Of a stretch of 64,000 bases of DNA, positions 34,985 to 42,834 are shown piece after piece. The stretch covers positions 113,821-177,820 of the forward strand of contig PAQF01000028.1 in assembly GCA_002709695.1 (NCBI GenBank). The letters are read 5' to 3'. The translations under genes were made by a program, and so were the position numbers. Position 1 is the first letter of the stretch, and every line of letters starts with the position of its first letter. A model generated the notes under the pieces. That model ran no database searches and had not been told where the DNA came from. It saw nothing but the letters and a program-made list of their open reading frames with translations. This DNA is from Candidatus Poribacteria bacterium. Lineage in GTDB: Bacteria > Poribacteria > WGA-4E > UBA9662.

Positions 34985-36373
34985 ATGAACAATAATAATC
35001 CTTATTTAGACATTGATCAGCAAATGGTAGGTGATATCTATACTTCATCCCAGGTAATGGATAACCTGACAGTACTTTGTGACGACTTTGGTGCCCGTTT
35101 CTCTGGCACACCTGAAGAACAACAGGCCGCTCAGTTCATCGCTGATACCTTTGAGAAATATGGGTTGCAGAATGTTGGGTTTGAAACTTATTCTTACGCA
35201 GGCTGGTCGCGTGGTGAAGCTACGCTCGAGATTATTGAGCCAATACACAAACCAATTAAGTGCATATCCTTACCTTATTGTCCTACATCGGAGATCGAGA
35301 GCGAATTGGTATCGGTAGGCTATGGTTCCCCTGAAGATTATCAACGTCTGGGGTCAAGCATCAAAGAGAAAATCGTGTTAGCTAGTAGTGCCTCATCTCC
35401 AAACTTGGGCAGATGGGTTCATCGTAAAGAGAAATACGAACGCACAGTTTTAGCTGAGGCAAAAGCCTTCATCTTTGTGAGTGAACACCCAGGCACTGGG
35501 CCAGAGACAGGAAGTCTGCAGGATGATAAAGCTGCTCCAATTCCAGGTATATCAGTTTCCAAGGAAGATGGTGCTTTCCTAACGCGGCTTATTGAACGAA
35601 AAGGAATGGTCAAGTTACGGCTCCTTACTACTGATACCAATCTTCCTCGAAATTCATGGAACGTGGTGGGAGATCTTATTGGAAAAGAAAAACCTAATGA
35701 ACAGATTATTTTGGGTTGTCATTATGATGGTCACGACATTTCTCAAGGTGCTACAGATCCTGCCTCCGGTATGGCGATTGTTATAGAAACTGCAAGAGTC
35801 CTATCCCAATATGCTGGAAATAACTTGAAACGCACTGTGCGTTTTATTGCCTTTGGTACGGAAGAGATTGGTTTAATAGGAGCGTATCGGTATGTTGATA
35901 AACATGCGGATGAACTTGATAATATCAGGTTCATGTTCAATCTGGATGCAGCTGGTGGTAAAAGTCGAAAAGGGATAGTTTTGCATCAATGGTGTGAATT
36001 GGAGTCTTTCTTTCAACAGGCAAAACAGGAGATGGCCATAGAAATGCCAATTGGTCAAAAAGTGCATCCGTATTCCGATCATTTCCCATTTTTAATCCAA
36101 GGTGTCCCTACTGGACATATGGGTGATGCTGAAGCTGCACCAGGAGGTCGGGGATTCGGTCATACAATGTATGATACATTGGATAAAGTTGAGTTGGTTA
36201 ATCTGAGAGCAGGTAGTTCTGTTGCCGCCCGACTATCCTTGAGGATGGCGAATGACCCTAGCTTCTGTCCTCAACGCCGAAGCACAGAAACAGTACAGGA
36301 ACTCCTAGATACGGATTCGAACTTAGAAGGTTATCGCGTCGCTCAAAAATTGGCCAACCACAAAAACAGTTAA
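34985..36373 (+). CDS. M28 family zinc aminopeptidase with PA-like insert
   Basis: A 462-residue protein with no signal peptide. The five M28 metal ligands and the catalytic Glu are in place: His in 'LGCHYDGHD' (about 244), Asp in 'GATDPASGMA' (about 258), Glu-Glu in 'FGTEEIGLIG' (about 296), Asp in 'NLDAAGG' (about 322) and His in 'YSDHFPF' (about 366). A PA-like insert occupies about 90-215. 39 bp after the Gfo/Idh gene. Likely a cytoplasmic aminopeptidase or N-acyl-amino-acid hydrolase. Confidence 0.9.
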   Translation: MNNNNPYLDIDQQMVGDIYTSSQVMDNLTVLCDDFGARFSGTPEEQQAAQFIADTFEKYGLQNVGFETYSYAGWSRGEATLEIIEPIHKPIKCISLPYCPTSEIESELVSVGYGSPEDYQRLGSSIKEKIVLASSASSPNLGRWVHRKEKYERTVLAEAKAFIFVSEHPGTGPETGSLQDDKAAPIPGISVSKEDGAFLTRLIERKGMVKLRLLTTDTNLPRNSWNVVGDLIGKEKPNEQIILGCHYDGHDISQGATDPASGMAIVIETARVLSQYAGNNLKRTVRFIAFGTEEIGLIGAYRYVDKHADELDNIRFMFNLDAAGGKSRKGIVLHQWCELESFFQQAKQEMAIEMPIGQKVHPYSDHFPFLIQGVPTGHMGDAEAAPGGRGFGHTMYDTLDKVELVNLRAGSSVAARLSLRMANDPSFCPQRRSTETVQELLDTDSNLEGYRVAQKLANHKNS

Positions 36374-36402
36374 AGCCAAAAAATGAACAGGCAACTATCA
36401 TT

Positions 36403-36879
36403 ATGAATGTTGATAAATTTTTGCAGATGCTTAATAATCCTTTGGATAATGAGACCGTAGCTGAACATGAGTTCTCTTTGTCTGGAACCAGCAAACTTGA
36501 GCTTGAATTCCAAGCATTTAAACATCTGGTAGGTGATATTCAAACACAACTTAGCCAGCTACCTTATTTTGAAGGAAGTCACAAAAATTGGTTGGCTTCA
36601 TTAAACAACAACCAACTAGAAGCTGTATTATCGATTTTCAATACGATCGAATCGTATGCGGTCGATTCGGAGGAAGATGAACTCGATTTCAACGTTGCCT
36701 GCCAAATTTCATGGTATATTCTTGACTGTTTTTGGCGAAATGGTTATGTCATTGCTGCAACCAATCAGAATGGTCAATCAAATGTTACTATGAGTCCAGA
36801 GACAGAAGCGATTGAATCGGTCTGTTTTCATTTGGATGTGGCCGAAGAACGTCTGACGCGTGCAAATAATTCTGGGTAG
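36403..36879 (+). CDS. Conserved-looking acidic helical protein, function unknown
   Basis: A 158-residue acidic protein 29 bp after the M28 gene, last of the plus-strand run. Predicted mostly helical, no signal peptide or motif. Family not recognised. It ends 8 bp before the convergent outer-membrane-protein gene. Confidence 0.6.
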   Translation: MNVDKFLQMLNNPLDNETVAEHEFSLSGTSKLELEFQAFKHLVGDIQTQLSQLPYFEGSHKNWLASLNNNQLEAVLSIFNTIESYAVDSEEDELDFNVACQISWYILDCFWRNGYVIAATNQNGQSNVTMSPETEAIESVCFHLDVAEERLTRANNSG

Positions 36880-36887
36880 TTACAGAA

Positions 36888-38138
36888 TTAGAAATAGATC
36901 CTTAAAGAAGAAAAACAGATGTCTGGGTACCCACCAAACTCTGAATCAAGTTTTTGAGCTGTAGAATTGTCACTCAAAATGCCAGGTTGTTGACCAATAC
37001 CTATCCACATGCCGAGAGACAGATAGATATCCTGTGCCACATTATACTCAATTTGAGCTGAAAGAGAGGAGGATTTGTCAATCATATTGACGAGTGGCTG
37101 AATGCTTAGATTAATCAAAGATATAATCTGGTATACCATACCAAGAGCCAAGTAATGTCTCCCCATAAGATACACTGTCCCGTCAGTGTATGCTGGTTGA
37201 ATCAGGTTAGAAAAATAGTCTTCAGGGTTCTCCATACCAGCTTGACTGAAATGATACTCCGTGAATCCGTAAGTTGTACCGCTAAAGCTGTAGTCTAGAC
37301 CAACAGACATCCGAATATATTTGCTTGACAGTAGATCTTCATCCCTCAATATATGTGGAAATACATAAGCACTTTCCAGCCAAAAACCAGCCCCACCGAT
37401 AGCTCGAGCGAAATCAAAACCGATCAGAAAGTTGTTTCGAAAAATCATCATCAAAGCTGATGCATCCGTCTCCATAAAATTGGATTGGCTGCGGAAGAAA
37501 AAAGCACTCTTGTTGAAATTCAAATGCTTTCCCAACACGTAGCCAGTATCAAATTCGCTCATTGTACCCACTGGAATTCGTATCCGTAGGGCATCTATAC
37601 CAAAACGATCTTCGGTATCCAATTCGTTGAAAGTAAAAGGAGCCAAGATATCGGTTGGATTTAAAACACGCCCACTGCCCCAAGCTACTGTCTGCCGACC
37701 AATGTAGATATCCATGATTTCTGTACTTATAGTGGCAAAGGCACGATCCAAGTTTTGAAAGATTCCAAAGTTCTCGATCGAATCGTTTTCATAAGGATAT
37801 ATTTGTGAGTTCAAATCAACTAAGCGGTAGGAAGTAGGGTCAATTCCTGTATTGAAATGGTTTTCCTTGAAGAAAGGTCCGTCCTGCCAACGTGGAGAAA
37901 AATTGTAGGATGTGTTGAATGATAGAAGGTCAGTTATTTCATAAGAGATATTGAACCGAACTTGGTTGCTAACCATAAAGGATTTTTGTTGAGTAACTGA
38001 TTCATTCAATGATGTTGAATTTAAAATGGTGAAGAAACTTTTATAGTAGCCACCGGTTTGTAGCGATTCAGCAGACAGATTAGGAAGCAATAATATAAAA
38101 ACTAAAGCATAAGCGAAGATCTTCTGCATGCTGTTCAA
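36888..38138 (-). CDS. Outer-membrane beta-barrel protein (DUF1302/porin-like), last gene of Lol-like operon
   Basis: A 416-residue protein with a signal peptide (residues 5-23, ending LSAES) and alternating aromatic beta strands throughout. 'DIYIGRQTVAWGSGRVLNPTDIL' near residue 140-160 is characteristic of DUF1302-like barrels, and the protein ends in Phe (RIYF), the usual outer-membrane insertion signal. The start is the TTG at 38138 (AAGAG 5 nt upstream) or the ATG at 38129. It lies 2 bp after the ABC ATPase gene, so it is co-translated with the exporter and probably a partner in envelope transport. Confidence 0.82.
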   Translation of the reverse strand: MNSMQKIFAYALVFILLLPNLSAESLQTGGYYKSFFTILNSTSLNESVTQQKSFMVSNQVRFNISYEITDLLSFNTSYNFSPRWQDGPFFKENHFNTGIDPTSYRLVDLNSQIYPYENDSIENFGIFQNLDRAFATISTEIMDIYIGRQTVAWGSGRVLNPTDILAPFTFNELDTEDRFGIDALRIRIPVGTMSEFDTGYVLGKHLNFNKSAFFFRSQSNFMETDASALMMIFRNNFLIGFDFARAIGGAGFWLESAYVFPHILRDEDLLSSKYIRMSVGLDYSFSGTTYGFTEYHFSQAGMENPEDYFSNLIQPAYTDGTVYLMGRHYLALGMVYQIISLINLSIQPLVNMIDKSSSLSAQIEYNVAQDIYLSLGMWIGIGQQPGILSDNSTAQKLDSEFGGYPDICFSSLRIYF

Positions 38139-38140
38139 GG

Positions 38141-38836
38141 TTACTCTTGCATATTGTCACTGTCAATCAGCCCATCTTTAAGAGTAATCAGGCGTTGTGC
38201 TCTGTCCATAACCGCTTGATCATGTGTAGAAAATACGAAGGTCATACCAGTTTTCTTATTGAGTTGATACATCATCTCCAAAAGTTCGGATCCGGTTTTT
38301 GAGTCCAGATTCGCTGTCGGTTCATCTGCCAGTATAATTGTCGGCTGTGAAACCATAGCACGCGCGATAGCAACACGTTGTTGTTGCCCTCCCGACAATT
38401 GTGGGGGTTTACGGTCTATGTATCCAGCGAGCCCAACCACCTCGAGGATATCAACCACCCGTTGATGGCGTTCTATCTTGGGAATACCCTGCAGAAGCAT
38501 GATGTATTCAATATTTTCTCCTACTGTCAACACAGGAATCAGGTTGTATGCTTGAAAGATAAATCCAATGTTATCACGGCGAAAATCTGAAAGTTGACGA
38601 CCATTCATGTTAGATATTAACTCTTTGCTCAACCATACTTTTCCCTCCGTAGGTTGATCTAGTCCGGAAATTATGTTGAGAAAAGTCGTTTTCCCCGATC
38701 CTGATGGCCCAACAATAGCTGTAAATTCACCCGCTGCAATTGTTAGGTTGATTCCTCGAAGCGCGTAAACTGGCACGTCATTTGCCGAATAGGTTTTGGT
38801 CAGATCCTCTGTGACAATCACTTGCTGACTGGTCAT
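38141..38836 (-). CDS. ABC transporter ATP-binding protein (LolD/MacB type)
   Basis: A 231-residue ATPase: Walker A 'GPSGSGKTT' (about 41-49), Q-loop, signature '[14 protein letters not shown]' (about 141), Walker B '[12 protein letters not shown]' (about 160) and H-loop 'STHD'. The start at 38836 has AAGGA upstream and follows the permease gene by 20 bp; the longer frame to 38908 overlaps the permease and lacks family similarity. Energises the two FtsX-like permeases, extracting lipid-anchored or hydrophobic cargo from the inner membrane. Confidence 0.95.
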   Translation of the reverse strand: MTSQQVIVTEDLTKTYSANDVPVYALRGINLTIAAGEFTAIVGPSGSGKTTFLNIISGLDQPTEGKVWLSKELISNMNGRQLSDFRRDNIGFIFQAYNLIPVLTVGENIEYIMLLQGIPKIERHQRVVDILEVVGLAGYIDRKPPQLSGGQQQRVAIARAMVSQPTIILADEPTANLDSKTGSELLEMMYQLNKKTGMTFVFSTHDQAVMDRAQRLITLKDGLIDSDNMQE

Positions 38837-38856
38837 ATATCTTTTATTCCTTCTAT

Positions 38857-40086
38857 CTAGCCCGCCCGTCGCATGGCCTTTGCAGGAGACATTCTTGCAG
38901 CATACCAAGCGGGATACAATCCTGTAATAGTAGTAAAGACAAGTACCCAGAAAGGGTAGAAGATAAACTGATCTATCACCATAACTGGATATATCAGTTC
39001 CTGTATGGTTACTCCAGCTACCTCGATCCCTGTGTAATCTATCCCTGTCTTTGAACAGATGTAGGTTGTGATAATACCCAAGATAATCCCAATTCCAATA
39101 CTCAAAACACCCAAGGATCCAGCTTCGAAAAGAATCAGTTGCGCCATACGTGACGGACGCGTCCCCACAGCTCGCAACACGCCAAACTCAAACATTCTTT
39201 CGTACAATGACATAAAAAGCGTGTTGATAATCCCAAACACAACAATAATGAAAAAGACAAACCCCAACAGAACCTTACTAATATTTGTCCATTCAAATAT
39301 TGTTTCTAGTTCGGGCAAAATCTCAGTCCAACTGACTGCTTCATTCCCATATTTGGAATATTTCCTCCAAAATGGAAGTAGTTTGTTTTGACCATATTTT
39401 ACGTCCGTAAACTTAATAGCAATTTGGTGGATATCGTCTTTGAGTCCAAGGATCTGTTGTGATTTTCCAAGTCGCATAAATGCCATTCCTCGATTCATTT
39501 CATGGTTGTGAAAATGAAAAATCCCAGAGACCCGGAACATTTCTTGGGCAAGGTCACCAGTTTTAGCTTGAGAAACAGTAGCAACAACCCGATCACCAAT
39601 TTCGACTTCCAGGACCTCTGCCATTTTGCTGCCAATGACAATGTTCCGTTCGTTATCGCCTTCGAAATATGTCCCTTCTGTTATCATTTCATCAACATGA
39701 GATAGGTATTTCTCTGTGACAGGATCAACTCCCACGAGGGCCGCAGCAATGACGTGGGCTGGTGAGGTGATCATACCAAAGGCAAAGGTTCGAGGCGTGA
39801 AACGGGCTACGATCTCTTCTTGTTTTAAATTGGACATGACCTGATGGTGTTGATTGATTGTTCTTTCAATTTCTTGTGTCTTTCGAAAGCCTTCTTGGTG
39901 AATTTGACCGCCGCCTAGAAAAGAAGAGGTAGCAATTTTAATCATATTTTCTTCCATTCCAATCCAGAGTGCATCAACAAAAATAAGTGCAGCTAGACCG
40001 ATGCCGATAGCTGTTCCGGCAATGAAGGTGCGACGTGTGTTCCGGAACAGATTTCTCCATGCAAGCTTAACAAGTATCCACCACAT
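38857..40086 (-). CDS. FtsX-type ABC permease (LolC/E-MacB family), second copy
   Basis: A 409-residue permease: one N-terminal membrane helix (about 18-40), a large periplasmic MacB-PCD-like domain (about 45-270) and three C-terminal helices (about 278, 325 and 375). 'SLYERMFEFGVLRAVGTRPS' after the second helix is the typical coupling-helix region. Paired with the permease at 40112-41344 for a heterodimer. Confidence 0.92.
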   Translation of the reverse strand: MWWILVKLAWRNLFRNTRRTFIAGTAIGIGLAALIFVDALWIGMEENMIKIATSSFLGGGQIHQEGFRKTQEIERTINQHHQVMSNLKQEEIVARFTPRTFAFGMITSPAHVIAAALVGVDPVTEKYLSHVDEMITEGTYFEGDNERNIVIGSKMAEVLEVEIGDRVVATVSQAKTGDLAQEMFRVSGIFHFHNHEMNRGMAFMRLGKSQQILGLKDDIHQIAIKFTDVKYGQNKLLPFWRKYSKYGNEAVSWTEILPELETIFEWTNISKVLLGFVFFIIVVFGIINTLFMSLYERMFEFGVLRAVGTRPSRMAQLILFEAGSLGVLSIGIGIILGIITTYICSKTGIDYTGIEVAGVTIQELIYPVMVIDQFIFYPFWVLVFTTITGLYPAWYAARMSPAKAMRRAG

Positions 40087-40111
40087 AATAAATTAATTAC
40101 CGTTGGCCAAT

Positions 40112-41344
40112 CTAATGTGTTCTCATTGCTTTTGCTGGTGTAACTAAAGCGGCTTTTAGGGCGGGGAATAAGCTAACTGTCATCGCAGACACAACTATGG
40201 TAATAGCAGGGATATAAATACTGCGTGCATTCACTTCCACATATAAGGCCGTTTGAAATTTCATACCCCCATAACTTATTTCTGGAAAGGCAATGCCATT
40301 TATAGCCAATAAATAGTTGATTAACGTACTCAACGGAAAACCTAAGGCCAGTATGGTTCCGATTACTACGCTAGCTAGAGCAATGATGTTAACTTCATAA
40401 AGCACCAACCAGAAAATTTGCCGAGGCTTTGTACCGACAGCTTTTAACATGCCATATTCTCGTGTACGTTCCAAGACCGACATTAATACTGCGTTTAAAA
40501 CACCTACTGCCACAACTAGTATGATTATGAAAAGTGCTATCCACATCCCTTGCTGGTCCACTTGCATTGCTTGGTAAAATGATTTGGCGAACTCCTGCCA
40601 GGGCGCTATAGCTAGTGAAGAATTACTTAATTTCACTTTAATCCTCTCTGTGACTTTGCTGACTTTAGATAGGTCAGATACGATGACCGCAATTTCGTGA
40701 ATTCTTCCCTCAAGCACAAAAAATTCCTGTGCATCTTTGATATGAAGATAGCATGACATCCGATCGCGTAGCGGATCCCCACTGTCGACGACACCTACAA
40801 CGGTATATATATCATTAGCAATCGATCCGTCTGCTCCTTGGGAGACGATCATAATTTCTTGGTCAATGTCGGCTTTCAAAATCTCTGCTAGTCCTTTACC
40901 CAGAATTGATTCCTTGGCAGGGATACTAGATAGACTTCGTCCAGAGATAATCTTCTTGTCGAACTGAGTTGCCATGATTTCACGAACCGCGTCGATGCCT
41001 ACGACTTCTATGGCTGTGCTCTTTTCGCCAATCGATCCGAGTCCTACCGAGTAAATACGAGGTGTCCAAGTTTCCACTTCCTTCACATTCTGTATGGTTT
41101 GACCAACGGCTTGATAATTGTTTATAGTTGCGTAAAGTGATGGTTTATCAAGATAACCGCGATGGTGTACTTGAATATGTCCCAAACGGTTTCGAGTGAA
41201 CATATTAATGACAAAAGAATAGCTGCCATCAGACAAACCGATAGAAAATGAGAGAAGAGTGAAACCAACAATCATTGCCAATGAGGTCAATATAGTGCGC
41301 CTTTTTTGGCGGAGGGTATTGCGAAGTGCAATCTTCAACATCAT
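40112..41344 (-). CDS. FtsX-type ABC permease (LolC/E-MacB family), first copy
   Basis: A 410-residue permease with the same four-helix layout: N-terminal helix (about 16-38), periplasmic domain, and C-terminal helices near 272, 320 and 378; coupling region 'VLERTREYGMLKAVGTKPRQI'. ATG at 41344 chosen over an adjacent TTG. Lies 13 bp after the LolA-like gene. Confidence 0.92.
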   Translation of the reverse strand: MMLKIALRNTLRQKRRTILTSLAMIVGFTLLSFSIGLSDGSYSFVINMFTRNRLGHIQVHHRGYLDKPSLYATINNYQAVGQTIQNVKEVETWTPRIYSVGLGSIGEKSTAIEVVGIDAVREIMATQFDKKIISGRSLSSIPAKESILGKGLAEILKADIDQEIMIVSQGADGSIANDIYTVVGVVDSGDPLRDRMSCYLHIKDAQEFFVLEGRIHEIAVIVSDLSKVSKVTERIKVKLSNSSLAIAPWQEFAKSFYQAMQVDQQGMWIALFIIILVVAVGVLNAVLMSVLERTREYGMLKAVGTKPRQIFWLVLYEVNIIALASVVIGTILALGFPLSTLINYLLAINGIAFPEISYGGMKFQTALYVEVNARSIYIPAITIVVSAMTVSLFPALKAALVTPAKAMRTH

Positions 41345-41357
41345 CACCAAGTGGCCT

Positions 41358-42182
41358 CTATCTTCTTTTGCGCAAGTTACGAAGTGTAAATATTTTTTTG
41401 TTCACCGGAGAATCGAAGTCAGCTTCTAGGAACTTAATAACTGTTCTGTATTTTACTTTTTGTTGTGGAATCATTTCCATTACTGACGGCATCCTGCGAT
41501 TTCCAAATTGCTTAATATCTCTAAAGTTCAAGATACGCATGAGGCGACCTTTTTCGTCGTAGAATCTTTGCCACACAGGGATAAAATCATCCTCTTCAAC
41601 AGCTACGACGATCTTGCCCCAAACAATTGGTGAATCTGATTTTGGTGTCAATTGAATGTATAGGAACGTCTCACGGTCAGTTTCGACTTTGGCTTCATTA
41701 GCAGAAAGGAATTGATAGTCATAATCATCAATCATTGAAGATTCCTTTACCAGATCATCGTTAGTGAAATCGGAACCCATCCAAGATCCCATCATCATAG
41801 ATGGTGGAATCTTCATCACCTTGTTTGTTTTAGGTAGATAGTTCCACATCTCATTTTTAATACGCAAGGTTGCAATACCTTTTTCTTTTTTAGGTGATGT
41901 TATTAAAATAAATGTTTTGTCCATACCTTCCGCCCATACTTCCAATCTCAAAGTTCTTTCCCAGTGTGGTGTAGCAATTTGCATCTCCATTTTGGCATAA
42001 CTGGTTTGGCCTCGATAGAGTTGATCAAAATGGGCAACAATAGCTTTAATATCTTTGGCTTGGTTACTGTCAGTTGCTGTCTTAAGATTTTTAATGTCGT
42101 TTTGGGCGTTCAGAGAAAAGGAGAGCATAAGCAGTAAAAAGAAACCCAAGGTTTTGATTGAAAATTTGACAAGATTGTACAT
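41358..42182 (-). CDS. LolA-like outer-membrane lipoprotein-sorting protein (TP_0789 type)
   Basis: A 274-residue secreted protein with a signal peptide (residues 1-26, ending LNAQ). The mature part has the half-barrel pattern of COG2834 proteins: 'SYAKMEMQIATPHWERTLRLEVW', 'WNYLPKTNKVMKIPPSMMMGSWMGSDFTNDDLV' region and 'LMRILNFRDIKQFGNRRMPSVMEM'. In Treponema a homologue is encoded with FtsX-like permeases and an ATPase, the same arrangement as here. Acts as periplasmic carrier for lipid-anchored cargo; first gene of the five-gene operon. Confidence 0.88.
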   Translation of the reverse strand: MYNLVKFSIKTLGFFLLLMLSFSLNAQNDIKNLKTATDSNQAKDIKAIVAHFDQLYRGQTSYAKMEMQIATPHWERTLRLEVWAEGMDKTFILITSPKKEKGIATLRIKNEMWNYLPKTNKVMKIPPSMMMGSWMGSDFTNDDLVKESSMIDDYDYQFLSANEAKVETDRETFLYIQLTPKSDSPIVWGKIVVAVEEDDFIPVWQRFYDEKGRLMRILNFRDIKQFGNRRMPSVMEMIPQQKVKYRTVIKFLEADFDSPVNKKIFTLRNLRKRR

Positions 42183-42311
42183 GGCTAAATTTGCTTTTTA
42201 GTTAAGTATAATTCTGTCGTTAACATAACGAACTGCCTCTCAATTGCAGATATTGGTGCATATTTTAAGTCCAATAAAATCATTCCTGTTCCATTTAGAA
42301 AACGTAAATTG

Positions 42312-42689
42312 CTAATTGCCTATAAACTTTGGCTGAAAAATGTTCGTTTCAGATTTGTGGAGATCACTCTTAGTTTTACAGGCTTGGCACAACGGTCTTT
42401 GTAAAACACCATTTTTGAAGGTAAATTCTTGATTTTTCCAGCGTTCGATTCGTATTTTGTCAAATCCATGATGAAACTCAATCACATGGTCTGGTGTACC
42501 AAGTTTTCTACGTAGCTCCTCTACATTTTTTCGATCTTTTACTTCCAGTAACTTGGTTAGAATAGCAATTCCTGTCAAAATAGAAGTCAGTATGATCTTG
42601 CCTTGGGTCTTCCGGCTGATTGCGTGTGCTTGTAAAGGTGGGAGTGATATCATCGTAGCTAATAAAGCAAAGATTATCACCTTCTTCAT
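42312..42689 (-). CDS. Small exported protein, function unknown
   Basis: A 125-residue protein with a signal peptide (residues 1-23, ending AHA). The mature region has a hydrophobic stretch (about 31-48) followed by a charged part; 'LRRKLGTPDHVIEF..GFDKIRIERWKNQEFTFKNGVL' recalls small SmpA/BamE-like folds, weakly. It lies 130 bp upstream of the LolA-like gene and could share a transcript. Confidence 0.65.
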   Translation of the reverse strand: MKKVIIFALLATMISLPPLQAHAISRKTQGKIILTSILTGIAILTKLLEVKDRKNVEELRRKLGTPDHVIEFHHGFDKIRIERWKNQEFTFKNGVLQRPLCQACKTKSDLHKSETNIFQPKFIGN

Positions 42690-42834
42690 GCCTTTTTAGG
42701 GTAACATCCTACGGGTAAATTTGCAAGGGACAAGGGAAATATTAGTGTTAAATATACTCGATTATAGAGACTTAATAATCAAGTATGGATCTCGATTTTT
42801 ATAGTAAATTATTTTTAGTACAAGGAAAAAATGA

